Part shown: positions 52,104-60,975 of the stretch, one piece after another | Layout: each line of letters starts with the position of its first letter | How positions within the stretch are numbered: the first letter of the stretch is position 1 | Assembly: GCF_001518015.1 (NCBI RefSeq) | Contig: NZ_LPUY01000025.1 | Span: 1 to 64,000, forward strand | Direction: 5' to 3' | Origin: Tritonibacter horizontis | Lineage (GTDB): Bacteria; Pseudomonadota; Alphaproteobacteria; Rhodobacterales; Rhodobacteraceae | DNA length: 64,000 nt | The notes under the pieces: generated by a model | The model's input: only the letters and a program-made list of their open reading frames with translations | The model's database searches: none | Told to the model about the DNA's origin: nothing | Translations under genes and position numbers: made by a program

Positions 52104-53279
52104 ATGTCAGAGTTTTGTATCGAAAGCCTGACGGTTACTCGGATAAATGTGCCGCTCATCAAACCCATCTCGATGGCCTTTGGAGCGGTGTCCACCGCAC
52201 ATATCCTATTGGTTCGGATACGCGACAGCGATGGCGTTAAAGGGGTTGGCGAAGCGACGCTGCTGGGCGGTCCGCACTGGAACGAAGAAAGTGCTGAAAG
52301 CGCTTTGGCGATCATCGAAACGTATCTTGCCCCCGCCATCAAAGGCGTGAAGTTTTCTGGTATTGAGGCCCTATCAAACAGGTTGGTTTCCCTTGTCCGG
52401 CGCAATTCACTTGCGCGAAGTGCTGTTGAAAAAGCAGCGTTTGACTTAATTGGGCGTCGATTGGGTGTTCCCATATCGGATCTCTTGGGGGGAAGATGTC
52501 GGCAGGAGATACCTGTTGCCTGGACCCTGTCCAATGGTGGTGCCGAGCGAGAGATCAGTGATGGCGAAGAAGCCATCGAAAAACGTGCACATGCTTGTTT
52601 TAAGCTGAAATTTGGTCATGCTGACCCCTCTGATGACATTGCGCGCGCCAGTAAAATCATTGATCACTTCAGCGGGCGGGCAAGGGTTATCGCCGACGTT
52701 AACCAGGGGTGGGACGAAGTGACAGCGGCCCGCGCATTTCCAGCCTTGCAAGAGGCTGGGTTGCTGGCCATTGAGCAACCTCTCCCCGCCGAAAACCTTG
52801 AGGGAATTGCAAGGTTGCGGCACGGCTTGGGCTTTGATGTTATTGCGGACGAGGCGGCGACGGGGCCTGAAGCTACATTTAAATTGGCCGCGGCACTGGC
52901 CGCGTCCGCAGTGTCGCTCAAGCCCAGCCGGGACGGTGGCTTATTGGCGACAAAACGAACGGCGGCAATTGCAGATGCCGCTGGCATGAAGCTCTATGGC
53001 GGCGGCATGATCGAGACCTCTGTGGGAACTGCCGCAAGCGCGCATGTCTACGCGACGGTTCCTAAACTCACTTTCGGGTGCGAGCTTTTTGGACCGCTGA
53101 AGCTGGTAGAAGACATCGTTCAAGACTCCGTCAAGATCAAGGGTGGTGCTCTCAAGGTGCCGGAGAGCCCGGGGCTGGGTGTGGAAATCGACGAAGAAAA
53201 GATCGCGCGCCTTGTCACGGGAGAGCCAATAACACGGGTCTACTTAGCGCCTTTTGACCAAAGCGAAAATCGGGTTTGA
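52104..53279 (+). CDS. Muconate/chloromuconate cycloisomerase
   Basis: A 391-residue enolase-superfamily enzyme. The N-terminal capping domain begins TVTRINVPLIKPISMAFGAV. The barrel shows the KxK acid-base motif (CFKLKFGH), metal ligands in IADVNQGW, IEQPLPAE and VIADEAATG, and the opposite lysine in LKPSRDGG. It lactonises muconate or chloromuconate. It is two bases after the reductase stop and so co-translated, while the usual dienelactone hydrolase gene is absent from the operon. Confidence 0.9.
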   Translation: MSEFCIESLTVTRINVPLIKPISMAFGAVSTAHILLVRIRDSDGVKGVGEATLLGGPHWNEESAESALAIIETYLAPAIKGVKFSGIEALSNRLVSLVRRNSLARSAVEKAAFDLIGRRLGVPISDLLGGRCRQEIPVAWTLSNGGAEREISDGEEAIEKRAHACFKLKFGHADPSDDIARASKIIDHFSGRARVIADVNQGWDEVTAARAFPALQEAGLLAIEQPLPAENLEGIARLRHGLGFDVIADEAATGPEATFKLAAALAASAVSLKPSRDGGLLATKRTAAIADAAGMKLYGGGMIETSVGTAASAHVYATVPKLTFGCELFGPLKLVEDIVQDSVKIKGGALKVPESPGLGVEIDEEKIARLVTGEPITRVYLAPFDQSENRV

Positions 53280-53357
53280 CAGGCCATCTCGCTAATGCGG
53301 AAACGGTAATCTCGTAAGCGCAGCAACGTCTCTCTAGCAAGCAAATTGGTTAACGCG

Positions 53358-54257
53358 ATGACAATTGGCCCTCTTCCCAAAATGAAACAGGCACAAATCG
53401 GCCTGATGACCGTGAATGCTCTCGTTGACTCCGTCGGGCTTACTCGAACCCCTGAGGAATTGTTCAAAAACCCTCCAAGAGATCTGTTTGAACGCGAGCA
53501 GTCTTGGCTTGTGCCCGATTATGGCGACGCCGCCACCCAGCGACTTGTTCTGGCCTATCAGTCCTTTCTGGTAACTTTGGGGGATACGCAGATTTTGGTG
53601 GATTGTGCAGTTGGTGAGGACGGGAATTTTCCGGTCCGGCCGGACTGGCATCGTGCCAAGTCCAATTGGCTCAATCACCTTGGCCAATGCGGGCTTGCGC
53701 CAGAAGATATCGACGCGGTGGTCCTGACACATCTCCATATGGATCACACGGGGTGGCTGACGCGGTTGGACTGTGATGAATGGCGCCCCACGTTCCCCAA
53801 CGCCGTGCATATGACAACCCAAAGAGAGTTGGATTACTGGACCTCATCCGAGGCCGCATTCGACTATATGTCGACTTCCATCGAGGACAGTATCAGACCT
53901 GTTCTTGATGCAGGGCTTTTGAAATGTATCGTGCCCGAAACCGAGGTCGCCGAGGGGTTGTTCACAGTTGATTTGGCTGGGCACTCTCCTGGTATGATTG
54001 GTTTAGAGTATCGCAAAAACGGGCGTGTAATTGCGTCCTTTAGCGCAGATTTGATGCACCACCCTCTTCAAGTTGCCGAACCGGATGTATGTACGGCTTT
54101 CTGCTTCGATCCGCTTCAGGCTGCAAGTATAAGACATAAAAAACTGGCCGAATATGCCGATCAACAAACTATTGTTTTTTGCGGTCACTTTCCGGGTCAA
54201 TCTGCCGGAAGAATCGAAGATTATGAACTCGGGTTTCGGTTTGTACCTCTCGATTAG
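53358..54257 (+). CDS. MBL-fold metallohydrolase of the ortho-cleavage operon
   Basis: From ATG 53358 (an in-frame TTG at 53346 is possible) the protein has 299 residues. The metallo-beta-lactamase motif is LTHLHMDHTGW, with a second-site His in LAGHSPGM, an Asp in ASFSADLMHH and a terminal His in FCGHFPGQ. It has no signal peptide, so it acts in the cytoplasm. It occupies the place where a dienelactone hydrolase is expected, and MBL enzymes often hydrolyse lactones, so a lactonase role is a reasonable hypothesis. Confidence 0.8.
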   Translation: MTIGPLPKMKQAQIGLMTVNALVDSVGLTRTPEELFKNPPRDLFEREQSWLVPDYGDAATQRLVLAYQSFLVTLGDTQILVDCAVGEDGNFPVRPDWHRAKSNWLNHLGQCGLAPEDIDAVVLTHLHMDHTGWLTRLDCDEWRPTFPNAVHMTTQRELDYWTSSEAAFDYMSTSIEDSIRPVLDAGLLKCIVPETEVAEGLFTVDLAGHSPGMIGLEYRKNGRVIASFSADLMHHPLQVAEPDVCTAFCFDPLQAASIRHKKLAEYADQQTIVFCGHFPGQSAGRIEDYELGFRFVPLD

Positions 54258-54328
54258 CACAAGCGATCAACAGCACGGAAAGCAGCTGGCATTGGTTGCA
54301 TTCCCACGCAGAACTTCAGGAGATAGCA

Positions 54329-55165
54329 ATGACAAAACCCTGCATCATTTGCGTCGCCATCACTGGCTCCCTGCCAACGAAGAAAAACAATCCAGCGGTC
54401 CCGATTACGATCGCGGAGCAAATTGAAAGTACACAAGAGGCTTTTGAGGCTGGTGCGACAATTGCGCATTGTCATGTGCGCAATGACGACCAAACTCCCA
54501 GCTCAGATCCCGAAGCATTTGCGCGTTTGCTTGAAGGATTGCGCACGCATTGCCCTGGTATGATCGTTCAGTTTTCGACGGGTGGGCGCTCTGGTTCAGG
54601 AAAGGAGCGAGGCGAAATGTTGCGTCTGGCGCCGGACATGGCTTCCCTCGCGGTTGGTTCTAATAACTTCCCTTCCCGGGTGTATGAAAATGCGCCGGAA
54701 TTGGTGGATTGGCTGGCTGAGGAAATGCGCAGATACCATGTGAAACCCGAGATTGAGGCTTTTGACCTGAGCCACATCTATCAAGCTGCAGCCATGAACC
54801 AAGATGGGCGCATCCTTGGTAAACTATACGTGCAATTCGTGATGGGCGTAGCAAATGCCATGCCCGCTGATCGAGACGTCTTTGATTATTACGTGAAAAC
54901 GGTACGGCGCATTGCGCCCAACGCAGAATGGTGCGCCGCAGGTATCGGCCAACACCAGCTACGCCTTAACGAATGGAGCGTGATCAACGGCGGGCATGCC
55001 CGAACCGGTCTGGAAGACAACGTTCGTTTGGATCGGGATACGCTGGCGGCCTCCAACGCGCAGCTTGTTGGTTTGGTCGTCGATATTTGCAATAGAAATG
55101 AACGTCCCGTGGCAAATTGGCAGCAAGCCCGACAGATTCTGGATCTTCGAGCACCAACTTTGTAG
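54329..55165 (+). CDS. DUF849/BKACE beta-keto acid cleavage enzyme
   Basis: From ATG 54329 behind AGGAGA the protein has 278 residues of the BKACE (3-keto-5-aminohexanoate cleavage enzyme) family. Visible features are the zinc site GATIAHCHVRN, IVQFSTGGRSG, EIEAFDLSHIYQAAAM and the C-terminal GGHARTGLEDNVRL. Family members react a beta-keto acid with acetyl-CoA to give acetoacetate and a new acyl-CoA. In this operon the natural candidate is 3-oxoadipate, which would give succinyl-CoA and replace PcaIJ plus PcaF. The substrate is inference. Confidence 0.85.
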   Translation: MTKPCIICVAITGSLPTKKNNPAVPITIAEQIESTQEAFEAGATIAHCHVRNDDQTPSSDPEAFARLLEGLRTHCPGMIVQFSTGGRSGSGKERGEMLRLAPDMASLAVGSNNFPSRVYENAPELVDWLAEEMRRYHVKPEIEAFDLSHIYQAAAMNQDGRILGKLYVQFVMGVANAMPADRDVFDYYVKTVRRIAPNAEWCAAGIGQHQLRLNEWSVINGGHARTGLEDNVRLDRDTLAASNAQLVGLVVDICNRNERPVANWQQARQILDLRAPTL

Positions 55166-55476
55166 TGGTCAGTCCAACAATAGATATGAGAATTCGCATC
55201 TCCGCTTTCGTCCAAATCGGACTTTCGATGGGATCTGACGAAGGGTAAGGAAGACCCGTATGTTGTCAGTTTAAGCCAGTTGAAGTGAACAACCGGTGTA
55301 CTAATGTAGCCCCCGCTTGCGGATCTAAACGTACTATTTCGCCCCCAGACGTAAGCGACCCCTACGGTGGCAATTGTTTCCGGGCGTCGCATCTGGCTTC
55401 GGTAGATGGGCCAGTACTTTTGAGTAACCTATCAAGGTAAGCTACTCTCCAATGTTTGGACAGGTTTCAGCGTAAG

Positions 55477-56353
55477 TTAAGTCACTTTTTGCCCCTGCTG
55501 ATCGGGTTTGGTTTTTTCGTTTCTCAGCCAATAGACCACGGCTGGCGGTTTGCCACCAAGGGCGGAGTGGGGGCGCTTTCGGTTGTAGAACTCCACCCAC
55601 TTGCCGACCCCAGTCTTGGCCTCTGATCCGGTGTCCCAGGCGTGCAAATAGACGCATTCGTATTTCAGGCTCCGCCAGAGTCGTTCGATGAAGATGTTGT
55701 CGAGGGACCGCCCCTTGCCGTCCATCGAGATGCGCATGCCGGAGCGGCGCAATCTGTCCGTCCAAGCGAGTGACGTGAACTGCGATCCCTGGTCGTTGTT
55801 CATGATCTCGGGCGGACCGAACCTGGCGATGGCCTCGCTCAATGCCTCGACGCAGAAGTCGGCCTCCAGCGTGTTCGAGATGCGCCAGGCCAGAACCTTG
55901 CGGGTGTGCCAGTCCATGATGGCGACCAGATACAGGAACCCTCGCCGCATTGGCAGATAGGTGATGTCCGCCGCCCAGACCTGATTGGGTCGATCCACTG
56001 GCAGACCGCGCAGAAGATAGGGATAGGTCTTGTGACCCCAAGCTGCCTTGCTGGCTCATGGGCTTCTGGTAGATCGGCATCAAGCCCATGAGCCGCATCA
56101 GCCGCCGGATGCGTTCCTCATTAGCCAGATGACCCTCGTTGCGCAGATGCCACGTCATCTGACGGACACCGAAGAACGGCGTTTCCAGGAACTGCTTGTC
56201 GATCTGACGCATCAGCATCAGGTTCATCGCCGTCTCGCCCTTGGGCGTGTAGTAGAACGACGACCGCGAAATCGACAAAAGCTGACATTGCTTGCCGATG
56301 GACAGCTCGGGATTGCTCGGTTCGATCATGCCGCGCCTTACGTTACGCCCCAA
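55477..56353 (-). pseudogene. IS3-family OrfB with frameshift
   Basis: The N-terminal part (MGRNVRRGMIEPSNPEL to LMRLMGLMPIYQKP) and the C-terminal integrase core (VDRPNQVWAADITYLP, NNDQGSQFTSLAWTD, FIERLWRSLKYE) are both present but in different frames. The frame changes near 56035-56060, shortly after MPIYQKP, where copy 1 continues unbroken. The core frame from 55998 on the minus strand could still give a truncated protein, but no complete transposase. Confidence 0.85.
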
Positions 56354-56583
56354 GGCTTAAGCTTTCTGGCCAAAAAATCATTGGCGACAGCCAACTCCCC
56401 GATCTGGGCGTGCAGTTCTTTCACCTGTTCCTCGTCGATCTCCGGGGCCTTCTTCCAGCTGTGGCTCATCGTCGGGTGAACCCCGAACCGGCTCGCCAGC
56501 TCGGCTACAGTCTGCGCTCCCTTCAGCGCTTCCAGCGCCACCTTCGCCTTGAACTCAGGCGCATGTTGCTTCCGTTTCGACAT
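56338..56583 (-). CDS. IS3-family OrfA with internal deletion
   Basis: The 81-residue protein matches copy 1 OrfA at both ends (MSKRKQHAPEFKAKVALEAL and IDEEQVKELHAQIGELAVAN) but lacks about 16 residues between the helix-turn-helix and the coiled coil, where SWKKAPE replaces the copy 1 segment. Probably non-functional. Confidence 0.75.
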   Translation of the reverse strand: MSKRKQHAPEFKAKVALEALKGAQTVAELASRFGVHPTMSHSWKKAPEIDEEQVKELHAQIGELAVANDFLARKLKPWGVT

Positions 56584-56663
56584 CTCTGATCTCCTCTTCG
56601 TCGAAGACCAGCAGACAACAAATCGTAGCTTGCGTCAGTGTCCGAATTTCGGGGGGTAGCTCA

Positions 56664-56874
56664 GCCAGCATCATATTCAGTTTGGCATTCTCAGATTTCA
56701 GTGTCTTTAAACGCCGCACACCCGACACTTCCATCCCGCCATACTTGGTTCGCCATTTGTAGAAAGTCGCGTCGCTGTTTCCGTGACTGCGGCACAGCTC
56801 CTTTGCCCAAACCCAATCTGGTGCTCTTTCAGAATGCCAATGATCTGTTCTTCACTGAAACGGCTTCTCTTCAT
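56664..56874 (-). pseudogene. Remnant of a different IS3-family orfA
   Basis: On the minus strand the sequence starts MKRSRFSEEQIIGILKEHQ, the standard start of a second IS3 orfA type. After a frameshift it continues KELCRSHGNSDATFYKWRTKYGGMEVSGVRRLKTLKSENAKLNMMLA, ending exactly at the right end of IS3 copy 2. The rest of that element is not found on the other side, so a deletion or rearrangement accompanied the later insertion. Confidence 0.8.
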
Positions 56875-57061
56875 CCCCTGTCTCCTCAGTAGAAGAACAG
56901 GCTAGCCTCAAATCGAAGACTTTTTGGGGAGGCGGGTCACGATGACTTTACCGAAAGAACCCAAATTTGCCCCTCAAACTCAGATGTTTACAGCGTTCCG
57001 AGAACCATCGGGGTTGTTTAGGAGTGAGCGTTCACGTAAAGGAACTACCAGCTTGCCTCAG

Positions 57062-57565
57062 ATGGATACCCCGTTGAAATATGACATAACCTTCACCAGA
57101 CTGACCGAGGTTGATCCAACAGAGATCATAGCTCATATGTCCGATCCCCGTGTTGCTGAGCATATGCCTTTGTTGACATTCGAATGGGATGACACCGCTG
57201 TGGCCAAATTCGTCGCAACCAAAGAGGCGTGCTGGAACCGCGACGGCCTTGGCCATTGGGCTATCTTGCAGAACGGCAAATACGTCGGCTGGGGAGGTTT
57301 TCAAAAAGAAGGAGATGAGTGGGACTATGGGCTGGTTCTCAAGCCAATGTCTTTTGGACTTGGAGTGCGAATCTCAAGAAAAGCAATTGAGTTTGCTGTT
57401 GCCGATGAACGCATCCCATTCGTAACTTTTCTGCTTCCGCCGTCACGTAAAAGTCTCGGTGCGCTTAAACGGCTTGGCGCGACATTTGTCGCCGAGATCG
57501 AATATGACGGTTCAATATTTCTCAAATACAGGCTGAATACTGAAGGATCGCCTCGTCCCGCATAG
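57062..57565 (+). CDS. GNAT-family acetyltransferase (RimJ/RimL-like)
   Basis: From ATG 57062 (MDTPLKYDITFTRLTEVDP) the protein has 167 residues. A longer frame from 56924 adds 46 residues without family resemblance. The N-acetyltransferase fold is suggested by GLGHWAILQNGKYVGWGGF, the acetyl-CoA loop region VLKPMSFGLGVRISRKAIEFA and SRKSLGALKRLGATFV. Its substrate is unknown. It stands alone downstream of the IS remnants. Confidence 0.7.
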   Translation: MDTPLKYDITFTRLTEVDPTEIIAHMSDPRVAEHMPLLTFEWDDTAVAKFVATKEACWNRDGLGHWAILQNGKYVGWGGFQKEGDEWDYGLVLKPMSFGLGVRISRKAIEFAVADERIPFVTFLLPPSRKSLGALKRLGATFVAEIEYDGSIFLKYRLNTEGSPRPA

Positions 57566-57743
57566 CGTAAGCGCGTGTGGAATGCAGAGAAAGGCAGCTA
57601 AAGCATAGCGCCGAGCTGATGCCGTGACGCCGAAAGATATCGTCCGTCTTTGACCCAGCCTCGCTTTCCTTCAGAACGCCAATGGCTACCATTGAACTTA
57701 TCTTTTTAATGTAAAATCAAGATATTAACGGGGGATCGATACC

Positions 57744-58190
57744 GTGATCGTTAGGGCTCTAGCCAGGAAAGATATTCCAAAGGTCGTTAAACTCGCCCGA
57801 AAACTGGCAGAACACGTAAATGGTCCTGACCCCAAACTGACGACAGAGATCGTTGAGGAATTGGCCTGCGGTGAGACCCGACGGTTCGAAGCGCTTGTCG
57901 TAGAACACAACCGAGGGATCGTCGGCTTTGCAGCATTCACTCAAAACTTTGAACTCCATACGAATTCCAGTACGATTTTTTTGGTCAGCGATCTTTTTGT
58001 CTGCGATCAAATTCGGAAGTCTGGTGTTGGCCAAGCGCTACTGGAGGCGCTTCACCGCGTGGCGAATGATCGAAAATGCGGTGTCATCAGATTCGAGGTC
58101 TGGCAAGAAAACGAACAGGCACGCGCGTTCTACGCAAAGCATGATGCTCAGGCCGTCGACGACGTGGACCTATGGCAGATAGCTGTTTGA
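57744..58190 (+). CDS. GNAT-family acetyltransferase
   Basis: A 148-residue GNAT protein with MIVRALARKDIPKVVKLARKLAEHV, GIVGFAAF, IFLVSDLFVCDQIRKSGVGQALLEAL (acetyl-CoA loop, here RKSGVG) and IRFEVWQENEQARAFYAKHDA. The layout is that of small-molecule or aminoglycoside-type N-acetyltransferases. The start at 57744 is an ATG; the next upstream gene is 178 bases away, so it has its own promoter. Confidence 0.85.
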   Translation: MIVRALARKDIPKVVKLARKLAEHVNGPDPKLTTEIVEELACGETRRFEALVVEHNRGIVGFAAFTQNFELHTNSSTIFLVSDLFVCDQIRKSGVGQALLEALHRVANDRKCGVIRFEVWQENEQARAFYAKHDAQAVDDVDLWQIAV

Positions 58191-58338
58191 TCTCAAGCTT
58201 ACGTCGCTCTTCCAGCACCTCACATCCTGCTACGAACGCTCCGGGGCCTTCTTCGCGACGCGGACACCTGCCAAAGTTCAACCGCTTCGGTCAAAGGGAC
58301 CGAGGACATGCGGCGCGGATGGTCTGGTCCGGCCGATG

Positions 58339-59106
58339 TCAACCGGCAGGCAGACCGACGGCCTTGCGTCCCTCGTCGTTTTTCAACGAAAAATCTCCGC
58401 CGTCATGGACTCGGGCGGCGTCGGTGGTAAGCCAAGCGATGGCCTGGGCGACCCATTCGGCGGGGATGTGGGCGTCCCAATCCAAGCGGCTGACCGGGTT
58501 GAGGCCTGACGATTTGATCGCGCGCTGCATGTCGGTTGCAACCGTGCCGGGGCTGAGGCCGATGACGTTCACGCCTTTGGGGCTTAGTTCCTTATGAGCG
58601 GTGCGTGTCAGGCTGAGAAGCGCGGCCTTGGTAGCGCAGTAATGTGACCAACCTTCGAGAGCGGAGGTCGCTGCCCCTGATGAGATGTTTATGACCAACC
58701 CCCGGCCATTGACGATCATGCCAGGCGCGACGGCGCGTAACATGTGAAAGGCTCCTTTGACATTCACATCAACCACCTTGCCCCATGCCAAAGGATCGGC
58801 GTCTTCGATCCGGGCGATAGGGTCGATCAAGCCTGCGTTGTTCAACAAGATGTCAACGCCTCCAAATCCCTCTTGCGTGCGGGCTACCGTTGCGCTGACT
58901 TGTGCCCAGTCCGCCACGTCGCAGGATAATCCGATGGCCTGCGGTCCGATTTCGTTGGCGATTCGCGTCACGGCATCTTCGCTTCGTGCGGCAAGCACAA
59001 CGTTCGCGCCAAGATTGGCGAGGTACCGGGCAGCAGCTTCCCCGATGCCGCGGCTCGCCCCTGTAATCAGGGCAGTCTTACCGGTCAGATCAATGTTTTG
59101 CGTCAC
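58339..59106 (-). CDS. SDR-family oxidoreductase, last gene of the redox operon
   Basis: A 255-residue classical SDR with GASRGIG, NNAG, the active-site Ser in NISSG and YCATK; all catalytic residues are kept. The GTG at 59106 behind AAGGAAA is taken as the start; a TTG at 59130 would add eight residues. It ends the seven-gene minus-strand operon from 62820 and starts 20 bases after the YceI stop. Substrate unknown; reduction of a ketone or quinone-derived product is plausible. Confidence 0.85.
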   Translation of the reverse strand: MTQNIDLTGKTALITGASRGIGEAAARYLANLGANVVLAARSEDAVTRIANEIGPQAIGLSCDVADWAQVSATVARTQEGFGGVDILLNNAGLIDPIARIEDADPLAWGKVVDVNVKGAFHMLRAVAPGMIVNGRGLVINISSGAATSALEGWSHYCATKAALLSLTRTAHKELSPKGVNVIGLSPGTVATDMQRAIKSSGLNPVSRLDWDAHIPAEWVAQAIAWLTTDAARVHDGGDFSLKNDEGRKAVGLPAG

Positions 59107-59126
59107 TTTCTTTTCCTTTCGTGTAT

Positions 59127-59681
59127 TCAATCTTGCAGGGTGGCGACGAAATGGCCGTGGAGCTGAACATTGGTCCCAACGGCCTCTTGTCCGACCCCGA
59201 TATCGTACCGCAGACGGGGGATCGTCGCGGTGATCTGCGCTTCTCCGCGACCGTTGTTCGCCTTCAGTGTTCCTGTGAGAGTTAACGGTTGGGTGATGTC
59301 GCGCAGGGCAAGGCCACCATGTACGGTCAAAGCCCCGGTGTCAGGTGCCCAGTCGAAGCCTTCTGCTTCGAAAACGGCTATTGGATAATCGCCCACCGCT
59401 AGCCAAGTGGAATTGCCGATGGCCTGCGCGCGTGGATCGTCCACATACACGCTGGCCATCGCAATCTCGACCCGAAGGCTGGCTGTTTTGGGCTGTGCCG
59501 GGTCGAAGAGTGTCGTCACGGTCCAATCCGAAAATCCACCAGTCACCGTCGCCCCGCCGATATCGATCACGAACTCCAGCGTGCTTTCGTTAGCCCTCAT
59601 GATCCAACTCGGCTCCGCCGATGCAACCGATATCGTCAAGACCAAAGCGGACAAGGCCGCGCACCCAAACGGAATGTTCAT
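59127..59681 (-). CDS. yceI: YceI-family protein
   Basis: A 184-residue YceI protein with signal peptide (cut near SVASA/EPS). It shows WIMRANESTLEFVIDIGGATVTGGFSDWTVTTLFDP, then LRVEIAMASVYVDDPRAQAIGNSTWLAVGDYPIAVFEAEGF and LRYDIGVGQEAVGTNVQLHGHFVATL. It overlaps the cytochrome b561 gene by four bases. The cytochrome-YceI pairing is common and suggests quinone handling between membrane and periplasm. Confidence 0.85.
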   Translation of the reverse strand: MNIPFGCAALSALVLTISVASAEPSWIMRANESTLEFVIDIGGATVTGGFSDWTVTTLFDPAQPKTASLRVEIAMASVYVDDPRAQAIGNSTWLAVGDYPIAVFEAEGFDWAPDTGALTVHGGLALRDITQPLTLTGTLKANNGRGEAQITATIPRLRYDIGVGQEAVGTNVQLHGHFVATLQD

Positions 59682-60289
59682 TGTCTTTTCTCCAGGTGCC
59701 GCAAGGGCGGCAGCATCGCGGTCAGCGTGCCGTCACGGTCAACAAGGTGGTGTTTCAAGGCGGCCGCCGCGTGCAACCCGGCAATTGCCAAGAGCGCGTA
59801 TCCGCCAAGGGCGTGGAGCGTTGCCAGTATCTCTTCTCGGGCGGCATCCGGGCCAAGCGGATGGGGCACATTCACCAGACCGAACCACATCGTCGGCAGG
59901 CCGAGCGGTGACGAAGACGCCATGAGCCAACCTGTCAATGGCATCGACAGCATCAGCGCATAAAGCACGATTTGTACCGTTCGGGCGACAAACCGTTCCA
60001 GCCGCGAGTGGTCGTGGCTGGGTGCAGTCAAGCCCAAGGTCAGCCGCAGACCCAAGCGCAGCACAATCAGCCAGAACAGTGTCAGCCCAACGGATTTGTG
60101 CAGTTGATAGGCCTGATACAGGGGGAAGCCGAACACCTTGATCGTGAAATCGCCGGTTTCGGCGGCCGTTTCCTCCACCGCAACCATGACAATACCCACC
60201 CCGATCATGACACTCAGCATCAGGGCAATAACCCAGTGCAACGCAATGAACCAGCCAGGCCATGTGTCTGATACAGGGCGCGGTTTCAC
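59678..60289 (-). CDS. Cytochrome b561 family protein
   Basis: A 203-residue di-heme membrane cytochrome from GTG 60289, which overlaps the upstream YceI stop in GTGA. Four helices carry the heme histidines in FIALHWVIAL, YQLHKSVGL and, in the last helix, LHALGGYALLAIAGLHAAAALKHHLVDRDGTL. Such proteins oxidise ubiquinol or reduce superoxide. It is flanked by two YceI genes with 4-base overlaps on both sides, a tight three-gene unit. Confidence 0.9.
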   Translation of the reverse strand: MKPRPVSDTWPGWFIALHWVIALMLSVMIGVGIVMVAVEETAAETGDFTIKVFGFPLYQAYQLHKSVGLTLFWLIVLRLGLRLTLGLTAPSHDHSRLERFVARTVQIVLYALMLSMPLTGWLMASSSPLGLPTMWFGLVNVPHPLGPDAAREEILATLHALGGYALLAIAGLHAAAALKHHLVDRDGTLTAMLPPLRHLEKRQ

Positions 60290-60948
60290 TCGTTCGGCCC
60301 CTTGAAGCCTTCGATGCGGCCCCAGTGGCAAGGCACGTTGGTTTCCGGCGCGCCGTCGCATTGAATCAGGTCGAAGCGGGCGTCGAGAGTGACGGCAAAG
60401 CCGGTGGGCGACCCGATGAAGGCGATAAAATCCATGCCATGATCAAGGCGCATGACCTCACCGGTGACATGAAAGCCAACTACTTCAAGCTCGTCATAGT
60501 TGGGGATGAAATCGGGATAGTTGCGACGGTTCACCATCTCGAAATCCAGCTCGACCGGCGCCGTGACGCCGTGCAGGTCAAGATCACCCATCAGCTTGCC
60601 CGTGGTCGGTGTCAGCATCTGAACCGCGGTAGAGGTGAACTTGATTTCTGGATATGTTTCCACATTCAGATAGTCCGCGTTGCGGATGTGGTTGTCGCGG
60701 CCGACATGGTTGCTGTCGACAGAGGCAGCATTGATCGTGAACGTGATCTGCGAATTGGCGGGCTCCGCCTCGTCGATCAGGAAGGCCCCGTCGAATTCGT
60801 TGAACCGGCCGACCGTGTTGGACATGTTCATGTGGTCGATTTCCCAGCCGATATAGGCGTGGCCGAGATCGAGGGTCCATTCGACGGGCTCGGCATGGAC
60901 GGCGGTGCCCGCAAGGATCGCGGTCGTCAGGAGAGTGCTGCGTAGCAT
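60286..60948 (-). CDS. yceI: YceI-family protein
   Basis: A 220-residue YceI protein with signal peptide (cut near VHA/EPVEW). Family pattern: WTLDLGHAYIGWEIDHMNMSNTVGRFNEFDGAFLID, ITFTINAASVDSNHVGRDNHIRNADYLNVETYPEIKFTSTAV and VELDFEMVNRRNYPDFIPNYDELEVVGFHVTGEV. It overlaps the cytochrome gene by four bases and follows the AhpD-like gene by 27 bases. Confidence 0.9.
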   Translation of the reverse strand: MLRSTLLTTAILAGTAVHAEPVEWTLDLGHAYIGWEIDHMNMSNTVGRFNEFDGAFLIDEAEPANSQITFTINAASVDSNHVGRDNHIRNADYLNVETYPEIKFTSTAVQMLTPTTGKLMGDLDLHGVTAPVELDFEMVNRRNYPDFIPNYDELEVVGFHVTGEVMRLDHGMDFIAFIGSPTGFAVTLDARFDLIQCDGAPETNVPCHWGRIEGFKGPNE

Positions 60949-60975
60949 AATGGTTTCCTTTCTAGGGATGGGCGC

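Larger units (their letters stand above)
55438..56663 (-). mobile_element. IS3-family element, copy 2, decayed
   Basis: A 1226-base relative of the element at 35601, with left end TAAGCTACTCTCC (copy 1 has TGAGCTACTCCCC) and right end GGGGGGTAGCTCA at 56663. The 3 bases outside (AGG and GCC) do not match, so no target duplication remains. orfB has a frameshift and orfA an internal deletion. It lies against the remnant of another IS3 element at 56664-56874. Confidence 0.82.
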
